A stretch of 64,000 nucleotides of DNA from UBA2365 sp964594045 (GCA_964594045.1 CAZQKR010000015.1:1-64000), one strand, 5' to 3'; shown: positions 9,223-18,637, counted from the first letter of the stretch. Made by a program: numbers and translations. The notes: generated by a model from the sequence alone, not told the origin.

Positions 9223-11340
9223 TCATTCGAGGTAAAGTGTTATTGTTCCCCCTACATTTTTTGAGTGTGGCGGCAAGGATTGTTCACGTACTCTGCCGAC
9301 CCCTTCAATCCTGACTTTGTATCCAAGATTCTCAAGCACGTATACTGCATCCCGCACACCCATTCCGATGACATCAGGAACGGTTCTTTTGGATATCTTA
9401 ACTTCATCAATATTCAGTTTTGTACTCTGATTCTCAATCTGTATCCAGCCTTTATGCGCTCTTGAGGTGTGCGGAACGTTCGAGAAATTCAGTATTTCAT
9501 CGATATCAGGTCCGAATCCTTTCATTCCTTTGGGCAGATTGGCTGAAGCAAATGCTTCCTTCTGAACTTCATTATCCAGATCATTGATGTAAAAATTCAT
9601 GACTCTTTCAGCAATTTCCCCGAAAACCGGTGCGGCAACCTGGCTGCCGTATATGTTACCCTGACCTGTCAAGCCGTATAATACCACTATACAGGAATAT
9701 CTGGGTTTGTCTGCGGGAAAATATCCGGCAAAAGATGCGTTGTAGATTTTTTCCTCTTCTTCGCCGCCGGCTGTATAATTCACCCTGGCTGTTCCTGTTT
9801 TTCCGGCAATTTTGACTGAGTTGTTCTTCAATCCGATCCCGGTTCCTTCCTGCACTACTTTTTCGAGCAGATTTTTTACTTTGGCAACACTGTAATCACT
9901 TGCAATTTTCTGATTGAGCACAACCGGCTCAAACTTCTGCAATACCTTACCTTCACGAAGGATCTCTTTCACAAGATATGGCTTGACCATTACCCCGTTA
10001 TTCGCGATCGCATTATAGAAAGTTAAAATTTGTAACGGAGTCATTTCCAGTTCATATCCATGTGCCATCCAGGGAATTGTTACACCTGACCAATGATTTT
10101 CATCCATTTCGGGGTCCTTGACGACCGGCATAGCCTCACCTTCTATATCGATGCCTGTTTTATTGGCTAAACCAAAAGATTTCAAGCGTTTTACAAAGCT
10201 TTTTCTTGCTGCAAAGTTCTGGTTATAGTACTGATTGGCCAGTTTGGCCATTCCGACATTGGACGAGATCACAAATGCTTTCTCTGCTGTTACAACCCTG
10301 TAGTTATGAGGCTCTGCATCCCTGATCACCCTGTCTTTCATGACTTTGACCCCAGATTCAATATCCACAAGTGTTTCTGTAGTAATATGACCATCTTCCA
10401 GTAGAGCCAGCATTGTAGCCAGCTTGAATGTGGATCCCGGATTGTATTTACCATCTTCACCGATGGCATAGTTGTAATTCTCCACATAAGAACCGTTGCT
10501 TGCCCTGGTCAGGTTGGTCATGGCTTTGACCTCACCGGTTTTCACATCCATCACGATCCCGACGCCTGTCTGGGCGTTGGTCTGATACAGCTTTCTCAAA
10601 ACTGCATGATGCACAGCATCTGATATGCCGATATTCAAACTTGTATTAAGGTCTGAACCCTTGTTCAGCAGCATATTCTCGTGTTCATGAACCGGAATCC
10701 ACGATTTGCTTGGTAGTTTTTTATACAGACGTTTTATTGTCTGACCCTTTAAGAACTCATCAAAAGAACCCTCAAGACCTATTTTAGTTGCATTTTTCCT
10801 GTCAACGCCAATGGTCCTGCTAGCCATTTCCTTGTAGGGTTTCACCCGGAAACTCTTCTGGATCTCTATCAATCCGCCTTTGATCCTTCCTTCTCTGAAA
10901 ACAGGGAAATTGCGGACTTTCATAAGCATATTATAATCAACATGGTTCTTGATCTGAAAATACCTGGCTCCGTTTTTCCTCCTTGCGACCAGTTCATTTT
11001 TCCAACCGATAGGACTTTTATCCGGTCTCAGGAAAGTTGATAAATAATAAGCCAATGAATCCACTCCCTCGTCAAACGCTTTGTCCGTCGGTGTTACTGC
11101 GTCAAATCTGATTTCAAAGAACGGTTGGGATGCGGCCAAAATGCTGCCATCATCTGCATATATATTACCTCTGTCACCTTCAACTTCGATCCATTTGATA
11201 TTTTTTTGCAATTTGGATCTCCATTTTTCTCCCTCTATGATATTCACATCGATGAGCCTGCCGATGACCAAAAGACAGAAGAGGACAAAAAATATTGTCA
11301 CGACATAAACTCTTGCAAGCAATTCTGTCCTCTTGTCCAT
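9223..11340 (-). CDS. ftsI: Septal peptidoglycan transpeptidase FtsI (PBP3) with PASTA domain
   Basis: Class B penicillin-binding protein that crosslinks septal peptidoglycan with FtsW. The 705 residues show one N-terminal membrane segment (about 10-30), a pedestal domain, and the transpeptidase motifs STFK (303-306), SSN (359-361) and KTG (514-516). A single PASTA domain covers about residues 650-705, as in Spo VD/FtsI proteins of this phylum; E. coli FtsI lacks one. The ATG overlaps the ftsL stop by one base, implying translational coupling. Confidence 0.95.
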   Translation of the reverse strand: MDKRTELLARVYVVTIFFVLFCLLVIGRLIDVNIIEGEKWRSKLQKNIKWIEVEGDRGNIYADDGSILAASQPFFEIRFDAVTPTDKAFDEGVDSLAYYLSTFLRPDKSPIGWKNELVARRKNGARYFQIKNHVDYNMLMKVRNFPVFREGRIKGGLIEIQKSFRVKPYKEMASRTIGVDRKNATKIGLEGSFDEFLKGQTIKRLYKKLPSKSWIPVHEHENMLLNKGSDLNTSLNIGISDAVHHAVLRKLYQTNAQTGVGIVMDVKTGEVKAMTNLTRASNGSYVENYNYAIGEDGKYNPGSTFKLATMLALLEDGHITTETLVDIESGVKVMKDRVIRDAEPHNYRVVTAEKAFVISSNVGMAKLANQYYNQNFAARKSFVKRLKSFGLANKTGIDIEGEAMPVVKDPEMDENHWSGVTIPWMAHGYELEMTPLQILTFYNAIANNGVMVKPYLVKEILREGKVLQKFEPVVLNQKIASDYSVAKVKNLLEKVVQEGTGIGLKNNSVKIAGKTGTARVNYTAGGEEEEKIYNASFAGYFPADKPRYSCIVVLYGLTGQGNIYGSQVAAPVFGEIAERVMNFYINDLDNEVQKEAFASANLPKGMKGFGPDIDEILNFSNVPHTSRAHKGWIQIENQSTKLNIDEVKISKRTVPDVIGMGVRDAVYVLENLGYKVRIEGVGRVREQSLPPHSKNVGGTITLYLE

Positions 11341-11645
11341 TATTTTTCTGATTCTTTATTCAATGTCAATTTGGAAGGGATCGAAGTAGGTGGTTGCAAT
11401 CCGATTTCCTTCGTTCTCTTCTCCATTTCCGAAGGAGAGGAATTCAACAACATATCCTTTTCCACACTCATGTATTCCCATTTGATCTTCTGAACCTCCC
11501 GCTTCTTCTCCTCAATTTTCAGTTGTTTCCTTTCCGCGATATGCACATTGCTGATGTAGATCAAAGCGAGCACTGCCAGGAACACGATCAACGAGAGATT
11601 CCTGAGTAAAAACTTTAACCAGCCTGTAGATTTTGCATTTTTCAT
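11340..11645 (-). CDS. ftsL: FtsL-like bitopic division protein
   Basis: Small membrane protein of 101 residues with one transmembrane segment (about residues 14-34) followed by a charged, coiled-coil-like helix rich in Lys and Glu. This is the architecture of FtsL, which with FtsB and FtsQ activates FtsWI. Primary sequence is poorly conserved, so the call depends on topology, length and its place between rsmH (4-nt overlap) and ftsI (1-nt overlap). Confidence 0.8.
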   Translation of the reverse strand: MKNAKSTGWLKFLLRNLSLIVFLAVLALIYISNVHIAERKQLKIEEKKREVQKIKWEYMSVEKDMLLNSSPSEMEKRTKEIGLQPPTSIPSKLTLNKESEK

Positions 11646-12538
11646 AATCTTTCAGCAATTCTGAGTTTTGCACTTTTAGCCCTTGAGTTTTCCTTCAATT
11701 CTGCTTCTCCTGCCAATACGACCCCTTTGACCACTTCCCTGAATTTGAATTCAGGTCTGCCAAAATGATCTTTGGGATTTTTGCCCTCGACATTTGATTT
11801 TTTGATCAGGTTTTTGACGAATCGATCTTCCAGCGAATGAAAACTGATGACAGCAAGCCGACCTCCGGGCTTAATAATATTTTCCAAAAATCCAAGCATT
11901 TGTTTCAGTGCTCCAAATTCATCATTAACCTCAATCCTTACAGCCTGGAACAGCTGTGCAAGGTACCGGTTCCTGTCACCCATCATGACCGGACCGACAA
12001 TTCTGTCAATGTCTGACGAACTCCGGATCTTTCCGGTGGATCTTGCCGAGACAATCACCCTGGACAATTGCTTTGAATTTCTGATCTCCCCATAAGCCGA
12101 AAAAACATTCTGCAACTCTTCTGCTGAATAATGATTCAACACATCTGCTGCAGTGAGTTTCTGCTCCCGGTTCATCCTCATGTCCAGAAGGGTTTTTTCA
12201 CGGTAACTGAATCCTCTTTCCTCCTGGTCCAGCTGATGACTGGAAACGCCGAGATCAGCAAGCACCCCATCCACCTGATCAATTCCCAGGTAGCGGAGAA
12301 ATTTATCTGCATACCTGAAATTGGAGCGGATAAGGATCAATCGCTCATCGTTCCAAATATTTTCAATCGCTTTTGCATCCTGATCAAAAGCTACCAAACG
12401 ACCATCGTCGCCCAGCATTTCAAGAATTTTTTTTGAATGTCCGCCGCCGCCAAATGTAAAATCACAATACACACCGTGCGGCAAAATATTCAAACCCTCA
12501 ATGACTTCTTTTAATAAGATCGGTTTATGAAATATCAT
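11642..12538 (-). CDS. rsmH: 16S rRNA (cytosine-1402-N4)-methyltransferase RsmH
   Basis: SAM-dependent methyltransferase that modifies C1402 in the ribosomal decoding centre. The 298-residue protein begins with the typical HKPILLKEVIEGL-type stretch, then DFTFGGGGHSKKIL as the SAM loop, a VDGVLADLGVSSHQLD motif, and a C-terminal SFHSLEDRFVK motif. It is the second gene of the operon, 16 nt after mraZ, and overlaps ftsL by 4 nt. Confidence 0.97.
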   Translation of the reverse strand: MIFHKPILLKEVIEGLNILPHGVYCDFTFGGGGHSKKILEMLGDDGRLVAFDQDAKAIENIWNDERLILIRSNFRYADKFLRYLGIDQVDGVLADLGVSSHQLDQEERGFSYREKTLLDMRMNREQKLTAADVLNHYSAEELQNVFSAYGEIRNSKQLSRVIVSARSTGKIRSSSDIDRIVGPVMMGDRNRYLAQLFQAVRIEVNDEFGALKQMLGFLENIIKPGGRLAVISFHSLEDRFVKNLIKKSNVEGKNPKDHFGRPEFKFREVVKGVVLAGEAELKENSRAKSAKLRIAERL

Positions 12539-12554
12539 TTTATACTATGGTTGC

Positions 12555-13004
12555 TCAATCAGCATCCCTATCACCAAAAATTTCATCTGCATATTGTGCA
12601 AATTCATCCGGTTCTGATCCCAGGAACTCTTCATACAACTTGTCTGACCAAATCTCAATCTGCTCGTTATACGCAAACAACACAACGTCTTTTTCAATTT
12701 TTGCGTATTCCATCAGACTTTTCGGGATGAGCACACGGTCGGCCGCATCCGCCCTTAATTCAGTTGCACCCCGGTAAAAATACCGGATCATGTTCCTCTC
12801 TTTCGTCTTGTAAATATTTAACCTATTGATTTCTTTCGTCTTTTTCGCCCAAACCTCTTTGGGATACAACATCAAGTGTTTTTCAAATCCACGATTTATG
12901 GTAAATACCGGCTCCCCTCCAATCCGGGTCAACAAAGCGCTTGGCAATTTCAGCCTGCCCTTGTCATCTATTTTCACCCGATATTCTCCGGTTAAATCAT
13001 ACAT
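12555..13004 (-). CDS. mraZ: Transcriptional regulator MraZ
   Basis: DNA-binding AbrB-fold protein that caps division operons and, in the bacteria studied, regulates its own promoter. The 149 residues contain two SpoVT/AbrB-like repeats, with DDKGRLKLPS in the first and ADRVLIPKSL in the second. The ATG at 13004 lies about 45 nt from three MraZ-type boxes, which supports autoregulation here. Confidence 0.95.
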   Translation of the reverse strand: MYDLTGEYRVKIDDKGRLKLPSALLTRIGGEPVFTINRGFEKHLMLYPKEVWAKKTKEINRLNIYKTKERNMIRYFYRGATELRADAADRVLIPKSLMEYAKIEKDVVLFAYNEQIEIWSDKLYEEFLGSEPDEFAQYADEIFGDRDAD

Positions 13005-13031
13005 ATATACACTTGTTCTCAGTTGATGTTA

Positions 13032-13072
13032 CAAAAGTATATTATTCTCCCACATCTTCCCACATTCTCCCA
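13032..13072 (-). promoter_or_regulatory. mraZ promoter with triple MraZ operator
   Basis: On the minus strand three copies of TGGGA occur with exact 10-bp spacing (13068-13072, 13058-13062, 13048-13052), the known MraZ site architecture of TGGGN boxes with 5-nt spacers. Just downstream is TACTTTTG (13032-13039), matching the Bacteroidota -7 element TAnnTTTG. No TTTG is found at the -33 distance, where the second box sits instead. Bound MraZ would therefore cover the place of the -33 contact. Confidence 0.8.
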
Positions 13073-13657
13073 TCTCAATTGCAAAAAAATATTAACTTTT
13101 TTAATAATTTGTTAATGCGTATAGACAAATAGTTTACACATAATAATTTTTTTGCTTACATTCCACATTTCAATAGTTTGGTCGTTCCTCCATTAAAAAA
13201 CAATTTCTATACAAATATAATAAATTTATATTAATATCATTCATAATATATATTAAATTGTAAAAAAATGTAATAAATATTAATAATAATTAAAATTTAA
13301 ATATTTCTGTAATATATAAAACATTGGTCATGGAATTCACTTCACAGTGAACTATGGAAAGTACAAAAACGGAATTAACAGGATTGGAGTCCGGTCCGTA
13401 TGTTCTCCGGGGAATGATCTACCTGATCACCTATAATAAATTGCCATACACATAGTACATAAGCCTGGCAATTATCCTGAAGAATTGGTTGACACGGGAC
13501 CAATAAAACGCCGGAAAGGCTCCGGATATCAGGGCAGCTTTATCAACTAAAAATGGTTCAACCTTACAGGTCAAACCATTTGTTATTATTTCAGGATTTG
13601 TGCAAAGGGCAATGAATCGCCCATCCTGTCAGTCACAATAATGATTACAGTTACATA
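13073..13657. other. Intergenic region upstream of mraZ
   Basis: From about 13080 to 13320 the DNA is extremely AT-rich. The remainder up to 13657 has ordinary composition and holds only tiny open frames, for example 13354-13455 with 33 codons. It contains the hairpin listed separately at 13549-13582. No gene can be supported. Confidence 0.5.
13549..13582 (-). terminator. Candidate terminator of the SUMF1-domain gene
   Basis: Arms AAATGGTT and AACCATTT, extended by GACC/GGTT pairing, form a hairpin about 75 nt beyond the stop at 13658. On the minus strand the stem ends in a TTTTT run. It is a weak intrinsic terminator at best. Confidence 0.45.
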
Positions 13658-14521
13658 TTATTTGGTTTGAGCAACGCGGAAACCGACGTCGCTGTCCTTA
13701 TCATCAGGCAGGATCAGATATCTTGCAGATACCCGGCACATCCGTTGTGCAAAATCATAAGCTCCACCCCTTACACACCTGTGTGTTCCTGTGGATGCAC
13801 CGACAGGATCCGTGACCGGAATATCAGAATAGGAACCATACCAGTCGTTGATCATTTCAAAGACATTACCGCTCATATCGTAAATACCCAGTTCATTCGG
13901 TGTTTTCAGGCCAACCGGAAATGACCTGTGTTCTGAATTGGTCGCATAATAAGCAACCTGATCCAAATTATTGCTGCCGGCATATTTGGTTGTCTGCCCG
14001 TTGACTCCACCCCTGGCTGCATATTCCCACTCTGCTTCTGTGGGCAAACGGTAGCCTTTTTTATTCAAATTGGCATAAACAGGCGCTTTGGGTGTATATC
14101 CACTCCCCTGATAATCAGCAATGGTATAAGGTATGGTCATTGCCGGGTCTTTATAGTAAACACACTGAGATGCACCTAAACTGCTGTTCATGATGGTCGC
14201 AGCATTACAAAACACGATGGCGCTCATCCAATTCACAAAATCCACCGGATTGGAAGTTCCCCATTTATTCATCAGCGAAGGATTGTCATTCATCACTGAA
14301 ATCCATTCCTGTTGTTTTACCTCATACTTCCCTATTCTGAAATCAGAGATGGTAGCCTGAAATACAGGAAATTCTCTTCCAAAGGCATCGGACCCCTGTT
14401 CGGGTGTACCTCCAAGCTCCAGAGTACCTCCGGGCACATCGACCATCTGAATGCTTTGTGCCTGTACCGTATTCAGCATAATAAACACAGTAAAAAGTAA
14501 TAATACGCTCGCTTTTCTCAT
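13658..14521 (-). CDS. Secreted SUMF1/FGE-fold protein
   Basis: The 287-residue product begins with a signal peptide (MRKASVLLLFTVFIML, cleavage after about TVQAQS) followed by one formylglycine-generating-enzyme (SUMF1) domain. Visible family motifs are PGGTLELGG near the start, YRLPTEAEWEYAARGG in the middle, DMSGNVFEM, and VRGGAYDF...CRVSAR near the end. Genuine FGEs use two cysteines in the last motif; only the second is present here, so sulfatase activation is unlikely. Proteins of this fold in Bacteroidota include the gliding/T9SS lipoproteins GldJ and GldK, but this one is shorter and lacks a lipobox. The start was moved 21 codons inward to the signal peptide methionine. The function is unknown. 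Confidence 0.8.
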   Translation of the reverse strand: MRKASVLLLFTVFIMLNTVQAQSIQMVDVPGGTLELGGTPEQGSDAFGREFPVFQATISDFRIGKYEVKQQEWISVMNDNPSLMNKWGTSNPVDFVNWMSAIVFCNAATIMNSSLGASQCVYYKDPAMTIPYTIADYQGSGYTPKAPVYANLNKKGYRLPTEAEWEYAARGGVNGQTTKYAGSNNLDQVAYYATNSEHRSFPVGLKTPNELGIYDMSGNVFEMINDWYGSYSDIPVTDPVGASTGTHRCVRGGAYDFAQRMCRVSARYLILPDDKDSDVGFRVAQTK

Positions 14522-14559
14522 GGATTTGATTTTAAATATAAGATTACCACTTATTTGTG

Positions 14560-14567
14560 CAAATATA
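14560..14567 (-). promoter_or_regulatory. Candidate -7 promoter element for the SUMF1-domain gene
   Basis: TATATTTG matches TAnnTTTG about 40 nt upstream of the start at 14521. The -33 TTTG partner is not clear at the usual spacing, so the call is tentative. Confidence 0.4.
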
Positions 14568-14683
14568 ACCATTTGTAACAACAATTAACACACCCAATTA
14601 TTGTTTTCACAAATAAGATGCCAAAATCAACGGGATTGTTGCGGAAAACCGGAAAATCACCCGATAGCAGATGGTCATTGAAC

Positions 14684-15193
14684 TTATTCGACAATTGAAA
14701 TGTAATTTCCCCAAACCCAGCCTTCCTTCCCATTGTATTTGATCTTGCACCATCGACCGAATTCCTCATCCAGTCTGTCTGTATCTCCATGATAATAGAT
14801 GATATCGACCAATGTTCCGACCGGAATTTTCTCAAGAACTTTTCCGTTGAGAGTTGGTTCATCACGCATGTTCAGGTAGTCCGAGTTGATCTGCACTACT
14901 CCTTTATTGCTCCCCTGAACCTGCTCGATAAGACCCAGTTGAGTCTGAAGATCCAGAATCAGGGAATCTTTATCGTCGAGTTCTCTTCTCATTGCGAACA
15001 TTGTCCTCCATTCCATATCGCGTCCCCGGATCAGTTGGCTCCACAGATCACCGAACATCCTTGCAGGTGACTTGTCCAGCAATGAAGAAACTACAATGAT
15101 CAGGAACAGTATAATGCTGATCGCTATAAAGTACGTTACTGGTTTGATCCTGGCCTTAGTTCGCTTTGTATACAAATTTTTCCTTGGAGCCAT
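14684..15193 (-). CDS. SH3-domain membrane protein
   Basis: The 169-residue product has a basic cytoplasmic N terminus (MAPRKNLYTKRTKARIK), one membrane segment at about 20-40, a helical spacer that may form a short coiled coil, and a bacterial SH3 domain at about 100-169 with LNMRDEPTLNGKVLEKIPVGT and GWVWGNYISI. Such domains usually face the periplasm and bind cell-wall peptides. The open frame extends 37 codons upstream, but those residues look like read-through; the start at 15193 fits the membrane topology. Its role is not known. Confidence 0.75.
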   Translation of the reverse strand: MAPRKNLYTKRTKARIKPVTYFIAISIILFLIIVVSSLLDKSPARMFGDLWSQLIRGRDMEWRTMFAMRRELDDKDSLILDLQTQLGLIEQVQGSNKGVVQINSDYLNMRDEPTLNGKVLEKIPVGTLVDIIYYHGDTDRLDEEFGRWCKIKYNGKEGWVWGNYISIVE

Positions 15194-15474
15194 TTGCCAT
15201 TTTTTCTTTACAAACTGCGAATTTACGGAAATTTCACTGAAAACACATCCGGTTAAATCAAATATTAGGTTAAATATTTGAATGTCAATACTGAAACTTT
15301 TCATTGCGTATTTCCTCCGTTCTATTCTGGTTGAACATAAAGCTGAGCCAATATCATATTCACTGTGAAAATGATATGTAATTCAAATCATGGCAAGCAA
15401 ATACCCAATATTGGCAAGATTACAAAATGCAGAGAAATTTATTTGTTAAACCACTTTTCAGCCATTCTTTTTCA

Positions 15475-15482
15475 TAAATTTG
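15475..15482 (+). promoter_or_regulatory. Candidate -7 element just upstream of mnmD
   Basis: TAAATTTG matches the Bacteroidota -7 element and ends 5 nt before the ATG at 15488. If used, the transcript would begin at or next to the start codon. No exact TTTG lies at the -33 distance. Confidence 0.4.
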
Positions 15483-15487
15483 CAGAT

Positions 15488-16168
15488 ATGGATGATCAAA
15501 AATCAAAAGCGACCAGGCTGATCCTGACGGAAGACGGGTCACACTCGATATTTTCGGAAGCATTTGGGTGCAGTTACCATTCATTGAAAGGAGCGATACA
15601 GGAAAGTCAATTCATTTTCATTCAACAGGGGCTGGATTTTTTTGCTACAAAGACAAACAACCCGAATATACGGATACTTGAATTTGGATTTGGAACCGGT
15701 TTAAATGCCTTACTGAGTTATTTATACATCCAAAACAAGTCCTTCAGCCTCGAATATGACAGTATTGAAGCCTATCCGCTTGTTGCAGACACTATTTCAA
15801 ATCTGAACTTTTGCAAAACCCTCGGCATTGAAGACAATTTGCTCCTGAATATGCATCATTCAGTAAAACCTGGACGTCAATTTTCAAATTTCAAATTGAA
15901 TCTGATGATCACAAAATTTGAAGATTTTATCCCGGAAAGGACTTATGACATTATTTATTTTGATGTGTTCGGGCCGGATGATCAGCCTCAATTCTGGCAA
16001 AGACCCTTTCTGGATATATTGGAAAGACTGACCAAGGCCGAAAGCATTCTGGTAAGTTACAGCGTGAAGGGCAGTTTCAGAAGAGCATTGAAAGAACTGG
16101 GATTTTCTTTGGAAAAATTGCCCGGACCACCGGGAAAAAGAGAAATATTGAGGGCAACAAAAATATAA
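15488..16168 (+). CDS. mnmD: tRNA U34 methyltransferase MnmD (MnmC1-like)
   Basis: SAM-dependent methyltransferase expected to complete the 5-methylaminomethyl group on wobble uridine 34 of certain tRNAs. The 226 residues match the methyltransferase half of E. coli MnmC, without the oxidase half. Motifs include LTEDGSHSIFSEAFGCSYHS at the N terminus, the SAM loop ILEFGFGTGLNALL, and YFDVFGPDDQPQFW with the family-typical late region LPGPPGKREILRA. The open frame has 41 extra upstream codons lacking similarity, so the ATG at 15488 was chosen. It is a single gene divergent from the SH3 gene. Confidence 0.87.
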   Translation: MDDQKSKATRLILTEDGSHSIFSEAFGCSYHSLKGAIQESQFIFIQQGLDFFATKTNNPNIRILEFGFGTGLNALLSYLYIQNKSFSLEYDSIEAYPLVADTISNLNFCKTLGIEDNLLLNMHHSVKPGRQFSNFKLNLMITKFEDFIPERTYDIIYFDVFGPDDQPQFWQRPFLDILERLTKAESILVSYSVKGSFRRALKELGFSLEKLPGPPGKREILRATKI

Positions 16169-16218
16169 GTGTTCCTGTCAATTGTTACTAGTTGAAACCA
16201 AAACCGAGGATTTCCTTC

Positions 16219-17649
16219 TTATACAATCCTTTTCAGGCCCAATTGAACTGCATAATTCTCCATAAATGCAAAAGCTTCCTCATAATTATTCCCTATTTGT
16301 CCTTCCAGAATGGCTTCCCGGATGGCAGTCTTGATCAAACCGACTTCTTTTGAAGGTTTCAGGCCAAAAGTGCTCATGATCAATTCTCCATCCACAGGCG
16401 GCTGCCAGTTGCGCAACCGGTCTTTTTCTTCAATTTCCTTCAGTTTTTCCATCACCACATCATAATTGGCGAGAAATTCAAGTACTTTTTTCTCATTTTT
16501 CGAAGTGATATCTGCCTTGCACAAAGTCATCAGGTCATCTACATCATCGCCTGCCTCAAACAACAACCTCCTGACTGCTGAGTCAGTGACTTCTTCCCTG
16601 GTCAGATTCATCGGCCGCTGGTGCATTTTTACGAGTTTTTGGACGTATTTCATTTTATGGTCCAGGGGCAATTTAAAATGCTTAAAAATCCTGTAAACCA
16701 TATTGGCGCCCAAAATTTCATGTCCATGAAAGCTCCAGCCCTCATCGGGGTCATACTTTTTGGTTAATGGTTTAGCAATATCATGAAGTAATGCTGCCCA
16801 TCGCAACCAGAAATTTTCAGATGCCTTTGCCAGATTGTCCAATACCTGCAAAGTGTGATAAAAATTGTTTTTATGCGAAATACCGTCAATTTCATCCCTG
16901 GAGTCCAGCCTGACCAGCTCGGGGAAAATATGGTTCAGCAAACCGGATCGGTACATCATTAAAAAACCGACTGAAGGCTTGTCAGTTTCCATTATTTTCT
17001 GCAATTCGACTGTGATCCGTTCCATGGAAACAATATGGATCCGATCCGACTGGCTGCCGATAGCCTCAAATACAACCGGGTCGATTTCAAAGGACAACTG
17101 GCAGGCAAAACGGATTGCCCTAAGCATTCTCAGAGGATCATCCGAAAAAGTGACTTCCGGATCAAGTGGTGTGACCAGTCTTTTCTGTGCAATATGCTCA
17201 AGACCGGCAAACGGATCGATCAACTCCAGGAAATTTTGTGGTTCCAGATTAAAGGCCATGGCATTGATCGTAAAATCCCTTCTGTTCTGATCGTCTTCCA
17301 GTGTTCCTGGTTCAACTACAGGCTTTCTGCTATCGCGGATGTAGGATTCCTTTCTTGCTCCGACAAACTCAATTTTCCAATCGTTAAAATTGACCATAGC
17401 CGTACCAAAATTTTTAAAAAAATGCACTTTACCCCGAATTCCGGTCAATTTGGCAAATTCTTCTGCCAAAGTAATACCATCACCGAGACAAACAACATCG
17501 ATGTCATGAGATTGTCTTTGAAGTATTTTATCCCGTACAAATCCTCCTACAACAAATGCGCGGACACCAGCGATCAATGCAGCATCTGATAGCAGTCTGA
17601 AAACCTTGTTTTCCTCATCACTGAGTTGTATGCTGAAATTCTGATTCAC
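16219..17649 (-). CDS. cca: tRNA nucleotidyltransferase (CCA-adding type) with HD domain
   Basis: Class II nucleotidyltransferase that builds or repairs the tRNA 3' CCA end. The 476-residue protein has VVGGFVRD at 33-40 and the catalytic DxD at D49/D51, the RRDFTINAMAF motif, the EDDPLRMLRA-like block (FSDDPLRMLRAIRFA), and a C-terminal HD domain with LLHDIAKP. The start is GTG at 17649 and lies 32 nt inside the end of dus, so the two genes are probably cotranscribed and translationally coupled. A poly(A) polymerase role cannot be excluded from sequence alone. Confidence 0.93.
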   Translation of the reverse strand: MNQNFSIQLSDEENKVFRLLSDAALIAGVRAFVVGGFVRDKILQRQSHDIDVVCLGDGITLAEEFAKLTGIRGKVHFFKNFGTAMVNFNDWKIEFVGARKESYIRDSRKPVVEPGTLEDDQNRRDFTINAMAFNLEPQNFLELIDPFAGLEHIAQKRLVTPLDPEVTFSDDPLRMLRAIRFACQLSFEIDPVVFEAIGSQSDRIHIVSMERITVELQKIMETDKPSVGFLMMYRSGLLNHIFPELVRLDSRDEIDGISHKNNFYHTLQVLDNLAKASENFWLRWAALLHDIAKPLTKKYDPDEGWSFHGHEILGANMVYRIFKHFKLPLDHKMKYVQKLVKMHQRPMNLTREEVTDSAVRRLLFEAGDDVDDLMTLCKADITSKNEKKVLEFLANYDVVMEKLKEIEEKDRLRNWQPPVDGELIMSTFGLKPSKEVGLIKTAIREAILEGQIGNNYEEAFAFMENYAVQLGLKRIV

Positions 17650-18622
17650 TGTATTGTTCTATTACTGCATTTAAAATTCGATATATTGCATCTAGATCTT
17701 GTTCGGTTGACAGTGCCATTCTGAATGATTTGATACCTTCAAAACCCCTGAGATACCTTGCATAATGTTTGCGCATCTCCATAATGCCGGTCCTGGTTCC
17801 TTTCCAGGCAACACTTTCATCAAGGTGTTTCCTGATGACCCGGATACGCTCTGCAATGGATGGTTCCGGCAATAATTCGCCTGTTTCACAATAATGCTTC
17901 ACCTGCCTGAAAATCCATGGATTGCCGATGGCTGCCCTCCCGATCATGATACCATCAACGCCATACCTGTTTTTATATTCAAGCGCTTTCTGTGGAGAAT
18001 CTATATCACCATTGCCAAAAACAGGAATATGCATTCGCGGATTATTCTTAACTTCACCAACAAGGGTCCAGTCGGCATTGCCCTGATAAAGTTGACTTCT
18101 GGTCCTGGCATGTATGGAAATCGCCTTAATTCCCACATCCTGCAGCCGTTCAGCAACATCAACAATATTTTTGGTCTGTTCATTCCATCCCAGCCGGGTT
18201 TTTACCGTAACAGGTAAATTGGTTGACTCTACGAGCTTTCTGGTCATTTCAATCATTTTCGGCACATCCTGCAACAAGGCGGCACCGCAACCTTTGCTTA
18301 CTACTTTTTTAACAGGGCACCCAAAATTAATATCCAGGAGGTCCGGCTTTGCAGCTTCAATCATGGGTATCGCTTTGAGCATGGAATCAATCTCGGCACC
18401 GAATACCTGAATACCCATTGGCCTTTCGTCTTCGTAAAGTTCTATTTTTTTAAGACTCTTCCCTGCATCTCTGATCAAACCTTCGACAGATACGAATTCG
18501 GTATACATCAAATCACACAATTGTTCCTTGCAAAGCGCCCGGAATGGCGGATCACTCACATCCTCCATCGGAGCAAGGAGCAAGGGGAAATCATTCAGTA
18601 ACAATTGACCGATTTGAACCAT
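17618..18622 (-). CDS. dusB: tRNA-dihydrouridine synthase (DusB-like)
   Basis: FMN-dependent reductase that makes dihydrouridine in tRNA. The 334 residues form a TIM barrel with PMEDVSDPPFR at the N terminus, the catalytic cysteine in NFGCPVKKVVSKGCGAAL, SIHARTRSQLY, and the phosphate site GNGDI...GVDGIMIGRAAIGNPW. A TTG six codons upstream is a possible start, but a -7 box (TACCTTTG at 18638-18645) overlaps it, so the ATG at 18622 is preferred. The 3' end overlaps cca. Confidence 0.93.
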   Translation of the reverse strand: MVQIGQLLLNDFPLLLAPMEDVSDPPFRALCKEQLCDLMYTEFVSVEGLIRDAGKSLKKIELYEDERPMGIQVFGAEIDSMLKAIPMIEAAKPDLLDINFGCPVKKVVSKGCGAALLQDVPKMIEMTRKLVESTNLPVTVKTRLGWNEQTKNIVDVAERLQDVGIKAISIHARTRSQLYQGNADWTLVGEVKNNPRMHIPVFGNGDIDSPQKALEYKNRYGVDGIMIGRAAIGNPWIFRQVKHYCETGELLPEPSIAERIRVIRKHLDESVAWKGTRTGIMEMRKHYARYLRGFEGIKSFRMALSTEQDLDAIYRILNAVIEQYSESEFQHTTQ

Positions 18623-18637
18623 TTCTGATTTTTGCGG

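Noticed and set aside
13354..13455. Small plus-strand frame of 33 codons upstream of the mraZ promoter
   Set aside because: Too short and without start-site support. A following frame (to about 13550) also looks mildly protein-like, but no family could be named.
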